From NCBI GenBank assembly GCA_026991065.1, contig JALXCG010000532.1, positions 1 through 5,298 of the forward strand: a stretch of DNA of 5,298 nt, read 5' to 3'. Made by a program: the position numbers and the translations under genes. Positions 1 to 5,218 of this stretch are shown here, piece by piece; position 1 is the first letter of the stretch, and each line of letters begins with the position of its first letter. The notes under the pieces are model-generated. The model saw only the letters and a program-made list of their open reading frames with translations. It was not told the origin of the DNA and did not search any database. The DNA comes from JALXCG01 sp026991065 [NCBI: Gemmatimonadota bacterium] (GTDB taxonomy: Bacteria; GCA-2686955).

Positions 1-2
1 CA

Positions 3-314
3 CTGGCGGTGCCGGAAGCACCTGCCGGGGTTGATACTGACGGCAGTGAGCGGCGGGTGGACGAGTTGCTCGATGGCAACCCCTGGGTGCGTGATCCTTT
101 TTGCGCTCCTGGAAGTTCCGAAGTCAGGGCGATTGTGAAAGTGAAAAACCGGGCATGGGCGATTGTTCAGTTGCCGGATTTCGCCGAGAGGATTGTCGCT
201 GTGGGGGATACATTGGATGAAGGCGTGATTGAAACGATCGACCTCCAGGGCTTGACGGTCGTGAAAGAGAGTGTCGGGCGGGTCCGGAAACCTCTGCCGG
301 AGTCTTTGCGATGA
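3..314 (+). CDS. PilP / GspC HR-like periplasmic protein, C-terminal part (5' end outside window)
   Basis: The reading frame is open to the left edge (Leu-Ala codons precede the GTG at 9), so the true start and any signal peptide or membrane anchor probably lie outside the window. The visible 101+ residues have a short acidic lead, then an RDPF motif. After it comes a compact beta-rich stretch with the pattern 'NRAWAIVQLPDFAERIVAVG' followed by DTLDEGVIETIDLQGLTVV. This is the layout of the PilP / GspC homology-region domain: DPF, then a strand pair, then 'VGD.L..G.I..I....' and a closing strand. Members of these families sit in the periplasm and link the inner-membrane assembly platform to the outer-membrane secretin of type IV pili or type II secretion. 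The stop overlaps the next start by ATGA, so the two genes are probably translationally coupled, and the neighbour is a PilQ-like AMIN protein, which supports the call. PilP versus GspC cannot be decided from this fragment. Confidence 0.6.
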   Translation: MAVPEAPAGVDTDGSERRVDELLDGNPWVRDPFCAPGSSEVRAIVKVKNRAWAIVQLPDFAERIVAVGDTLDEGVIETIDLQGLTVVKESVGRVRKPLPESLR

Positions 315-1075
315 GCGGCTGGCGCAAGATTCTGCTCGCGGTGGTTTGCACCGGGCTGCTTGCGGGTGCAGCGGCGGCGGAGAACCACCTCAACCACCTA
401 GCGGTCAGCGCGGTCGACTCAACCATCGAGGTTGAACTGACCGGCAGTGATTCGACCGCGGTGCGCTATTTCGCCCTAACAGAAGGGGAGCCACGGTTGG
501 TTCTTGACTTCTACGATACGGTTCACGCGTTGGATGGCTGGAATCACCCGCAGCACGGCATGTACCCTCTGACGGCGATTCGATCCAGCCAATTCAAGCC
601 CCGGCCCGGTCCCCGTACGCGGGTCGTTCTCGACTTGGCAGAGGTCTGTCGCTACGAGGTTGTGCGCAATGGTCAGAGGACGTTGGTGCGCTTGTGGGAT
701 CGCACGACCCGTGGGGCAACTGAAGGGGAGATGCAAGGTGACGTCGCCATGGGCACAAGTGGGGACTCGATCACCATCTCCACGGCACTTCCCGCTCCGG
801 CACCGAGCCCTGGCGGCGGCGAGGAGCCCCGGGCCATGCCGATCGCGGTTTCTCCTCCGACACCCGTCCCGTTGGGTGGCTCGCCGTTCCAGGCACGCCT
901 GAGGGGCGTTCATGTTTCTGCGCTTGAGCAACTGCTGCGTAGATCCGGGCTGGAAGCCGATTTGGGAACGGAAGGGGCAGGTGATTCTACGCGTACACTG
1001 GTTGGCGATGTCAGCGCGGATGACCCGAGAAGCTTTCTGCAGCGCTTGCGTGCCTTGATGAAGAGCCCTGTATGA
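311..1075 (+). CDS. Exported AMIN-domain protein with C-terminal secretin N0/STN-like segment, no secretin barrel
   Basis: A 254-residue protein. Residues 1-23 form a Sec signal peptide: an Arg/Lys N-region, a hydrophobic core ILLAVVCTGLLAG and a poly-Ala cleavage region before Glu24. Residues about 28-130 match the AMIN domain: RLVLDF at 62-67, the IRSSQF strand at 90-95, RVVLDL at 104-109 and a closing LVRLWD. AMIN domains bind peptidoglycan and form the N-terminus of PilQ secretins and AmiC amidases. Residues about 133-190 are a Pro/Gly/Ala-rich linker. Residues about 191-254 (FQARLRGVHVSALEQLLRRS, then a 'TRTLVGDVS' strand and a final helix) resemble the secretin N0/STN fold that follows AMIN in PilQ. 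The secretin beta-barrel domain and amidase domain are absent. The ATG overlaps the PilP-like stop, with GGAG 8 bases upstream at 299-302. The stop overlaps rsmD by ATGA, so the short length is not a window artefact. It may be a pilus or peptidoglycan accessory factor or a truncated PilQ; the AMIN call is strong, the tail call weaker. Confidence 0.72.
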   Translation: MSGWRKILLAVVCTGLLAGAAAAENHLNHLAVSAVDSTIEVELTGSDSTAVRYFALTEGEPRLVLDFYDTVHALDGWNHPQHGMYPLTAIRSSQFKPRPGPRTRVVLDLAEVCRYEVVRNGQRTLVRLWDRTTRGATEGEMQGDVAMGTSGDSITISTALPAPAPSPGGGEEPRAMPIAVSPPTPVPLGGSPFQARLRGVHVSALEQLLRRSGLEADLGTEGAGDSTRTLVGDVSADDPRSFLQRLRALMKSPV

Positions 1076-1599
1076 GGATCGTAAGCGGGGCTTTTCGCGG
1101 ACGACGATTGTTTGTGCCGGAGGGGATACGCCCGACAACGGGGCGTTTGCGCGAAGCACTTTTTTCGATGCTCGACGTGCAGGGAACCTGTTTTCTGGAA
1201 CTCTTTGCCGGAAGTGGCGCGGTCGCCCTGGAGGCGCTGTCGCGCGGCGCGGCCCAGGTTCACCTGGTTGAACGGAACAGCGGATGTGCGCGGACAATTC
1301 GGCGCAACCTCAAGGAGTTTGGGGTGGTGAATCGGGCACATCTGTATGTCGGATCCGTGCAGAGCCTTGTGGCAACTCTTCCGCGTGACTGTGATCTGGT
1401 TTTCGCGGATCCTCCTTATGGTGATCCGGTTCTGCGCTCGCTGCACGGAATGGCTGGGGCCTTGCTGAAGGAAGGCGGCAGCCTGATCCTCGAGTTCGCT
1501 TCGCGAGAGTTACCTCCGGAACTACCGGCCGGCTGGGAACGTTTGACCTCGCGTCGCTATGGGGCTTCCGCTATTGTCGTGGATCGGCTCGAGTCCTAA
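1072..1599 (+). CDS. rsmD: 16S rRNA (guanine(966)-N(2))-methyltransferase RsmD
   Basis: A 175-residue cytoplasmic class I SAM-dependent methyltransferase, near the usual RsmD length of about 180-200. In the known family it methylates N2 of G966 in helix 31 of 16S rRNA during small-subunit assembly. The N-terminal signature is visible: RIVSGAFRGRRL at 2-13, then IRPTTGRLREALFSML at 19-34. Motif I (LELFAGSGAVALEALSRGA, 42-60) is the SAM-binding loop, Glu67 ends the following strand, and the catalytic motif DPPY lies at 113-116. One deviation is Gly24 where most homologues have Asp in 'PTTDR'. The ATG is inside the ATGA overlap with the AMIN gene, and a weak AAGAG at 1061-1065 could serve as ribosome binding site. 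RsmD is often found next to coaD; here two genes (upp and a membrane protein) separate them. Confidence 0.93.
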   Translation: MRIVSGAFRGRRLFVPEGIRPTTGRLREALFSMLDVQGTCFLELFAGSGAVALEALSRGAAQVHLVERNSGCARTIRRNLKEFGVVNRAHLYVGSVQSLVATLPRDCDLVFADPPYGDPVLRSLHGMAGALLKEGGSLILEFASRELPPELPAGWERLTSRRYGASAIVVDRLES

Positions 1600-1602
1600 C
1601 CC

Positions 1603-1609
1603 GAGGGAG
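1603..1609 (+). promoter_or_regulatory. Ribosome binding site of upp
   Basis: GAGGGAG lies 6 bases before the ATG at 1616. It decides the upp start in favour of 1616. An in-frame upstream ATG at 1559 lies inside rsmD, would add 19 residues unlike the family, and has no comparable site. Confidence 0.7.
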
Positions 1610-1615
1610 ACGTCG

Positions 1616-2248
1616 ATGTCTGTCCATGAACTAGATCACCCACTCTTTGCCGATCGCCTGGCAGTTCTTCGATCAAGCGCTACAACACAGGCTGAATTTC
1701 GGTCTGCGGTCGACCAGATCAGTGGGTTCCTGGCTTACGAAGTTGCCGCGACCTTGCCGGGCAGAATTGAAAAAGTGCAGACGCCGCTGGCCGCTACTGA
1801 ATGCCGCGTGATCGCTCGTGAGGCCGTGGTTCTCGCTCCGATACTCCGAGCCGGGCTTGGCCTTATTCCAGGTGTTCAGCGAGTATTTCCGGGCGCGCCG
1901 GTTCTGCATTTGGGTATCTACCGAGACGAACAGAGCCTGCGCCCCATTTTTTACTACCGTCCAACGGTGATGGATCTGACGAACAAGACCGTTCTTGTTT
2001 TGGACCCGATGTTGGCGACCGGTGGCACATTGGCGGCGGCGATTGATTTGCTCCTCGAAGCAGGGGCAGAGCATCTGGCGGTTCTTTGTCTGATCGCTTC
2101 TCGCTCGGGCTTGGATACGCTCGCGAAGCGCTTTCCGGAGGTTGATTTTTTCGCCGGTGCTGTCGACCCTGTTCTGGATGACAATGGCTATATCGTTCCC
2201 GGCCTTGGTGATGCGGGGGATCGGATGTTTGGTACCGAGGTGATTTAG
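1616..2248 (+). CDS. upp: Uracil phosphoribosyltransferase
   Basis: A 210-residue protein, matching the usual UPRT length of about 208-210. It catalyses uracil + PRPP to UMP + diphosphate in pyrimidine salvage in the cytoplasm. The sequence opens with the family-like 'HPLFADRLAVLRSSATTQAEFR', in which HP.....L..LR....... F is typical. VLAPILRAGLGLIPG at 72-86 is the conserved core preceding the flexible region. GIYRDEQSLRPIFYY lies at 100-114. The PRPP-binding loop is VLDPMLATGGTL at 128-139. The C-terminal uracil-binding segment GYIVPGLGDAGDRMFGT lies at 191-207. The usual small residue after ATGG is Ser and here it is Thr138, a conservative change. It lies 16 bases after rsmD in the same direction, so the two are probably co-transcribed. 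After its stop there is a gap of about 116 bases, so this is a possible operon boundary, although no terminator with a T-tract is visible. Confidence 0.96.
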   Translation: MSVHELDHPLFADRLAVLRSSATTQAEFRSAVDQISGFLAYEVAATLPGRIEKVQTPLAATECRVIAREAVVLAPILRAGLGLIPGVQRVFPGAPVLHLGIYRDEQSLRPIFYYRPTVMDLTNKTVLVLDPMLATGGTLAAAIDLLLEAGAEHLAVLCLIASRSGLDTLAKRFPEVDFFAGAVDPVLDDNGYIVPGLGDAGDRMFGTEVI

Positions 2249-2364
2249 GCTGTGCCGCAGCATCGCCCTTGTCTGTCGAGCCGCCGAACCGGGCGCGTGC
2301 CACGCCGCAACTGCACGGAGTGGGACAGGTCGGCACAAGACCCCCCATCTCCCTGGGAAACAAT
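2249..2364 (+). other. Short intergenic gap between upp and the membrane-protein gene
   Basis: About 116 GC-rich bases if the downstream gene starts at the GTG at 2365. Only a weak 4-bp hairpin (GCTG 2249-2252 with CAGC 2258-2261) and the repetitive GCGTG/CACGC at about 2294-2305 are seen. No T-tract terminator and no convincing -35/-10 pair were found. The frame of the downstream gene stays open through this gap, so part of it could be an N-terminal extension starting at a TTG (2269) or another alternative codon. The extension reads as Pro/Gly/Arg-rich and does not resemble the family. Confidence 0.4.
2355..2358 (+). promoter_or_regulatory. Candidate ribosome binding site deciding the GTG start at 2365
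   Basis: GGGA followed by AAACAAT leads to GTG at 2365 with 6 bases of spacing. The site is modest, but the GTG falls immediately before the first transmembrane segment, where members of this family usually begin. Confidence 0.4.
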
Positions 2365-3390
2365 GTGAAGCGGATATTGTTCGGTATTGTTTTCAGTCTG
2401 GTCGCGCTTTTCCTCGCGGCGAGGAACGTTCAACTCGATGATCTGGCGGCGCTTGGTGATCGTTCGATTCCCTGGGGGCACGCCCTGAGTGGCGGTGTGG
2501 TTCTCTTCGTCGCTGTCATTCTCCGCGGTTGGCGGCTGAAACTTCTTCTCCCCGAGGGGGATTCCGTACCGGTGCGAACGCTCTCCGGGGCGACCGCGAT
2601 CCTGTTTCTGGTCAACAATCTTTTTCCCGGGCGTGCGGGCGAAGTTGTGCGCGTAGTGGTCATCAAGAAGCAGTGCGCATCCCCGCTGCCGACGCTGCTC
2701 ACGGCGATCGTGGTTGAGCGTTGTCTGGATGCAATCTCCTTGGTCCTGCTCTTGATGGCCGCCATTTGGGCGGTCGATGTTTCCCCGCAACTGAGCCTGT
2801 GGGCAATGCGTTTGGGCGGGATTGTCGGGGCGGCCGTCGTCGCCTTGGTCATTTTGGAGATGGTCCATCGCCGAGACGCGGCGCGCGTGGATCGTTGGGT
2901 TCGGCACTGCACCCCCCAGCGTTTCGGTGAAAGGATTGCCACGCTCCTGGAGCAGGTGTTGAGTGGATTGAACCTGACCGCGTCGCCGTTGCGTCTGGCG
3001 GCAATTGTGAGTTTGAGTCTGGGGGTCTGGATTGTGACATCCGCCTCCTTTTACTGGGTGCTGGCCGGCTATGCACCCGAAGATCTACCTCACACGCTTT
3101 GGGCGGGGCCAATCGTCGCGGGAGCGGTGGCCCTGGCTTCGTCCATACCAGGCGCACCGGGGTATCTTGGTGTGTTTCAACTCAGCGTGAAGGAGAGTCT
3201 GGAAGCGCTGGGAGGACAGCAACTCGCGGCACTTCATTATGCTCTCCTCTTGTGGGCTGTGAATTGGCTGTCCAACAATCTGCTTGGTCTGTACTATGGC
3301 GTGCGCTTGGGCGTAGGCTGGGGCGATCTGAAGAGCGCGGCTCACTCAAGAGACGCTGAAGTCGCGACGCAAGCGGAGAGCTTATCGTGA
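2365..3390 (+). CDS. Lysylphosphatidylglycerol synthetase/flippase-like (UPF0104) integral membrane protein
   Basis: A 341-residue polytopic inner-membrane protein if started at the GTG. Hydrophobic segments lie near residues 3-20, 42-60, 73-86, 110-136, 146-165, 211-236, 247-271 and 287-313. The family signature is the conserved block NNLFPGRAGEVVRVVVI at 84-100, followed by SPLPTLLTAIVVERCLD at about 106-122. This corresponds to 'N..lP.R.GE..R......VVER..D' in TIGR00374/UPF0104 proteins and in the flippase half of MprF. A second conserved block, SIPGAPGYLGVFQ, lies at 260-272. Family members are thought to move lipids or lipid-linked molecules across the membrane, but most are uncharacterised and the substrate cannot be inferred here. 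There is no soluble aminoacyl-transfer domain, so it is not a full MprF. The charged tail after residue 320 is cytoplasmic-looking. Its stop overlaps coaD by GTGA, so the two are coupled. The start is uncertain because the frame is open upstream to at least TTG 2269. Confidence 0.8.
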   Translation: MKRILFGIVFSLVALFLAARNVQLDDLAALGDRSIPWGHALSGGVVLFVAVILRGWRLKLLLPEGDSVPVRTLSGATAILFLVNNLFPGRAGEVVRVVVIKKQCASPLPTLLTAIVVERCLDAISLVLLLMAAIWAVDVSPQLSLWAMRLGGIVGAAVVALVILEMVHRRDAARVDRWVRHCTPQRFGERIATLLEQVLSGLNLTASPLRLAAIVSLSLGVWIVTSASFYWVLAGYAPEDLPHTLWAGPIVAGAVALASSIPGAPGYLGVFQLSVKESLEALGGQQLAALHYALLLWAVNWLSNNLLGLYYGVRLGVGWGDLKSAAHSRDAEVATQAESLS

Positions 3391-3878
3391 ACAAGATTGG
3401 TGTTTATGCAGGTACTTTCGATCCTGCCACGCTCGGGCATATCGACATCATTGAACGGGGAGCGCGCCTTTTTGATCGACTGGTCGTTGCAGTCTCGCGC
3501 CGCGAAGGGAAATCCCCTCTTTTCTCACTGGAGGAGAGAGTGGGGTTCCTGAATGATGCATTTGACGATCGCGATGATATCGAGGTTCAAAGTTTTTCGG
3601 GGCTGCTGGTCGAATTCGCCGACAAGATCGGTGCCCGAACACTGATTCGGGGACTGCGCGGTGGCAGCGATTTCGATGACGAATTGCAGATGGCGGTGAT
3701 GAACCAAGAGATGGCACCCCACATTGATACTGTGCTATTGATGACCCGTCCGTGCTGGATGGGCGTCTCTTCCACCTTAATTCGTGAAATTGCACTCAGC
3801 GGAGGCGATGTCTCTCCATATGTAAGTGCCTCTGTAGAACGCGCTTTGAAGCGTTGTTGTGAAAGTCGGAAAGGTTAG
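3387..3878 (+). CDS. coaD: Phosphopantetheine adenylyltransferase
   Basis: A 163-residue protein, close to the usual 159-165. It transfers AMP from ATP to 4'-phosphopantetheine to give dephospho-CoA, the penultimate step of CoA synthesis, in the cytoplasm as a hexamer. The nucleotidyltransferase signature is IGVYAGTFDPATLGHIDII at 4-22, with the TxGH motif at 15-18 (T15, G17, H18). LIRGLRGGSDFDDELQMAVMN at 86-106 carries the Arg88 and Arg91 pair and Glu99. VSSTLIREIALSGGDVSPYV is the typical C-terminal substrate-binding segment. Two departures from the E. coli-like consensus are Ala8 for Pro and Asp98 for Tyr, the latter next to ATP-contacting residues. The start is the GTG at 3387 with GGAGAG 6 bases upstream (3375-3380), overlapping the preceding stop by GTGA. 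CoaD and the following pta both handle CoA. Confidence 0.95.
   Translation: MNKIGVYAGTFDPATLGHIDIIERGARLFDRLVVAVSRREGKSPLFSLEERVGFLNDAFDDRDDIEVQSFSGLLVEFADKIGARTLIRGLRGGSDFDDELQMAVMNQEMAPHIDTVLLMTRPCWMGVSSTLIREIALSGGDVSPYVSASVERALKRCCESRKG
3870..3874 (+). promoter_or_regulatory. Ribosome binding site of pta, inside the coaD 3' end
   Basis: AAAGG ends 8 bases before the ATG at 3883 and lies within the last codons of coaD. It favours ATG 3883 over the upstream in-frame GTG at 3859, which would overlap coaD by 20 bases. Confidence 0.55.
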
Positions 3879-3882
3879 AGCG

Positions 3883-4884
3883 ATGGGACTTCGGGCTGAG
3901 ATCATGCGCAAGGCCGCCGGCGTTGACGGTCACATAGTGCTTGCTGAGGGAGCTGATCCACGGGTAGCCGCAGCGGCCTGCGAGTTGGCTCGGCGCGACA
4001 TTGCCCAGGTCACGCTTCTGGGGCGGGAAGCGGAGGTTCGGGCTGCAATTGCGGCGGCTGAAACGGAACTTCCGGAGCGGGGCGTGGAACTCGTTGATGT
4101 GGAACTCTCACCGCGCCGGGAAGCCTACGCGGAGGCTTACGCTGAGAGATTGGCGCGCAAGGGGGGCACCCTCGAAGATGCCAGACAGGCTCTCCTGAAC
4201 CCACTGTTTTTTGCTGCTCAGCAGGTTGCCAGCGGGGATGCCGATGGCGCGGTGATGGGGGCGGCAAATACGACTGCGGATGTGCTGCGCGCGGCCATTC
4301 GGGTAGTCGGAACCGCACCCGGGACTTCCATCGTATCGTCCAGTTTTGTGATGATCCTCCCCGATCTCGGCGCGGGCGAGCGAGTCCTGATTTTTGCGGA
4401 TTGCGCGGTGATGCCCGACCCGACCGCGGCCCAATTGGCGGAGATTGGTTGGGGTGCCGTTCAGACTTGGAGATCACTGCTCGCTGAGGGACCGCGGGTT
4501 GCGTTCCTGTCTTTTTCGACGAAAGGCAGTGCGGAGCACCCATTGGTTGACAAGGTGAGAGAAGCAACTACCCTTTTCCAGAATGCACACCCGGAGGTTC
4601 CGGCGGACGGCGAGTTGCAACTGGATGCGGCTCTCGTTCCAACAGTGGGGCTGAAGAAGGCTCCGGGAAGTCGCGTGGCCGGGGATGCAAATATTCTTGT
4701 CTTTCCCGATCTTAATTCTGGCAACATCGGTTACAAATTGACCCAGCGCCTTGCCAACGCGACCGCTTTGGGCCCTTTGATGCAGGGGTTGCGGCGTCCG
4801 GTGCAAGATCTGAGCCGTGGATGCTCAGCGTCGGATATTGTCGAAACCGCCGCCATCACAGTGCTATTGAGCCACGGGGGATGA
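3883..4884 (+). CDS. pta: Phosphate acetyltransferase (single-domain type)
   Basis: A 333-residue protein of the PTA_PTB fold, the usual length of the short, single-domain Pta class. It interconverts acetyl-CoA + Pi and acetyl phosphate + CoA in the cytoplasm. The N-terminal 'AEGADPRV' and 'ARRDIAQVTLLG' elements (21-47) are family-typical. NPLFFAAQQVASGDADGAVMGAANTTADVLRAA (106-138) is the conserved central block, and DCAVMPDPTAAQLAEI follows at 173-188. FSTKGSAEHPLVDKVREA lies at 211-228. VAGDANILVFPDLNSGNIGYKLTQRL is at 265-290 and DLSRGCSASDIV at 309-320. The Ser311, Arg312 and Asp318 set keeps the S-R-(5)-D spacing of the catalytic residues of the Methanosarcina enzyme. Phosphotransbutyrylase is a less likely alternative given the SRGCS and PDLN.GNIGYK motifs. 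It starts 4 bases after coaD. No acetate kinase gene is adjacent here, as there often is. Confidence 0.93.
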   Translation: MGLRAEIMRKAAGVDGHIVLAEGADPRVAAAACELARRDIAQVTLLGREAEVRAAIAAAETELPERGVELVDVELSPRREAYAEAYAERLARKGGTLEDARQALLNPLFFAAQQVASGDADGAVMGAANTTADVLRAAIRVVGTAPGTSIVSSSFVMILPDLGAGERVLIFADCAVMPDPTAAQLAEIGWGAVQTWRSLLAEGPRVAFLSFSTKGSAEHPLVDKVREATTLFQNAHPEVPADGELQLDAALVPTVGLKKAPGSRVAGDANILVFPDLNSGNIGYKLTQRLANATALGPLMQGLRRPVQDLSRGCSASDIVETAAITVLLSHGG

Positions 4885-4890
4885 CGCGAA

Positions 4891-4911
4891 GCGCAGCCAG
4901 GCGGGCTGTGC
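4891..4911 (+). terminator. Strong hairpin 7 bases after pta (no T-tract)
   Basis: GCGCAGCC (4891-4898) pairs with GGCTGTGC (4904-4911) around a 5-base AGGCG loop: 8 pairs, one of them G-U. A second small hairpin, GGGC (4914-4917) with GCCC (4922-4925) around a TGAT loop, follows directly. No run of T follows, so this is not a standard intrinsic terminator. It could protect the pta mRNA 3' end or act in termination by another route. Confidence 0.4.
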
Positions 4912-4949
4912 AGGGGCTGATGCCCACGATGATCGATGATGTCGGCGGT

Positions 4950-4965
4950 CTGGTTCGATCCTTGC
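4950..4965 (+). promoter_or_regulatory. Candidate sigma-54 (-24/-12) promoter upstream of obg
   Basis: The stretch CTGGTTCG-ATCC-TTGCT matches the sigma-54 consensus YTGGCACG-N4-TTGCW at all positions except the two that read CA in the consensus. The diagnostic GG at 4952-4953 and GC at 4964-4965 are exactly 10 bases apart. Transcription would begin near 4976-4978 and give a leader of about 240 bases before obg. This is a sequence match only. The gene's housekeeping role would make sigma-54 control unexpected, and no activator site was identified. Confidence 0.35.
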
Positions 4966-5044
4966 TTCTTAGTGAACCGAGTACGGCGGGCGACCAGCGA
5001 CCGCGCGTGATTCCTCAAGAGAGACCGGATGAATGGCCAAGAGA

Positions 5045-5075
5045 TCGCCGGCGACGTCACGCGTGCAACCGGCGA
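5045..5075 (+). repeat. Perfect 7-bp inverted repeat in the pta-obg gap
   Basis: TCGCCGG (5045-5051) pairs with CCGGCGA (5069-5075) around a 17-base loop that itself contains the palindromes GACGTC and CACGCGTG. It abuts a second hairpin, GGCGG (5076-5080) with CTGCC (5086-5090), with an AAAAC loop and one G-U pair, so the two stems could stack coaxially in RNA. Confidence 0.4.
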
Positions 5076-5110
5076 GGCGGAAAACCTGCCATAGGATCGA
5101 TTAGAAAAGG

Positions 5111-5134
5111 TCGGCGGTTTGATGCCGAATCAAA
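5111..5134 (+). repeat. Two mutually exclusive hairpins upstream of obg
   Basis: TCGGC (5111-5115) can pair with GCCGA (5124-5128). The overlapping TTTGAT (5118-5123) can pair with ATCAAA (5129-5134), using that same GCCGA as its loop. Only one can form at a time, because a pseudoknot would have no connecting bases to bridge the first stem. Confidence 0.35.
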
Positions 5135-5218
5135 GGCGGGTCTCTGCTGGGGACCTGCAGTGGCTCGCTGCATCTCCCATGTCCGGGCGTCAGGTGGCCA
5201 GGGACGAGTAGAGAGAAA

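Larger units (their letters stand above)
4885..5218 (+). other. Pta-obg intergenic stretch rich in stem-loops; possible structured leader or small RNA
   Basis: No recognisable gene is seen in these 334 bases. A frame starting ATG 4881 (overlapping the pta stop) and ending at 5231 is open for 116 codons. It is about 18% Arg, uses rare codons and runs 13 bases into obg, so it is unlikely to be coding. The other plus-strand frames are broken. At least seven short inverted repeats occur: 4891-4911, 4914-4925, 5045-5075, 5076-5090, 5111-5134 (two alternatives), 5139-5155 and 5156-5172. None has a T-tract. RNase P RNA, tmRNA and SRP RNA core motifs were looked for and not found. Confidence 0.45.

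Noticed and set aside
476-1297. Long minus-strand open frame (273 codons) across the AMIN gene and rsmD.
   Set aside because: It is a shadow of two well-supported plus-strand genes, rich in Arg/Pro/Ser/Gln with no recognisable motif.
2245-2907. Long minus-strand open frame (220 codons) opposite the membrane protein.
   Set aside because: The hydrophilic, His/Arg/Asp/Gln-rich composition is typical of the antisense of a hydrophobic-protein gene, and no family resemblance is seen.
4949-4965. GGTTCGATCC resembling a tRNA T-loop.
   Set aside because: The flanking T-stem does not pair (two mismatches in five), and no D-arm, anticodon arm or acceptor stem fits around it.
5070-5097. Sigma-70 promoter with TAGGAT (5092-5097) as -10.
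   Set aside because: No -35-like hexamer lies 16-18 bases upstream; that position is GC-rich.
4885-5218. RNase P RNA, tmRNA, SRP RNA or a known riboswitch.
   Set aside because: The RNase P GAGGAAAGUCC core, the tmRNA tRNA-like 3' end, the SRP GGAAGGAAGCA loop, and the TPP and cobalamin core motifs were looked for and not found.
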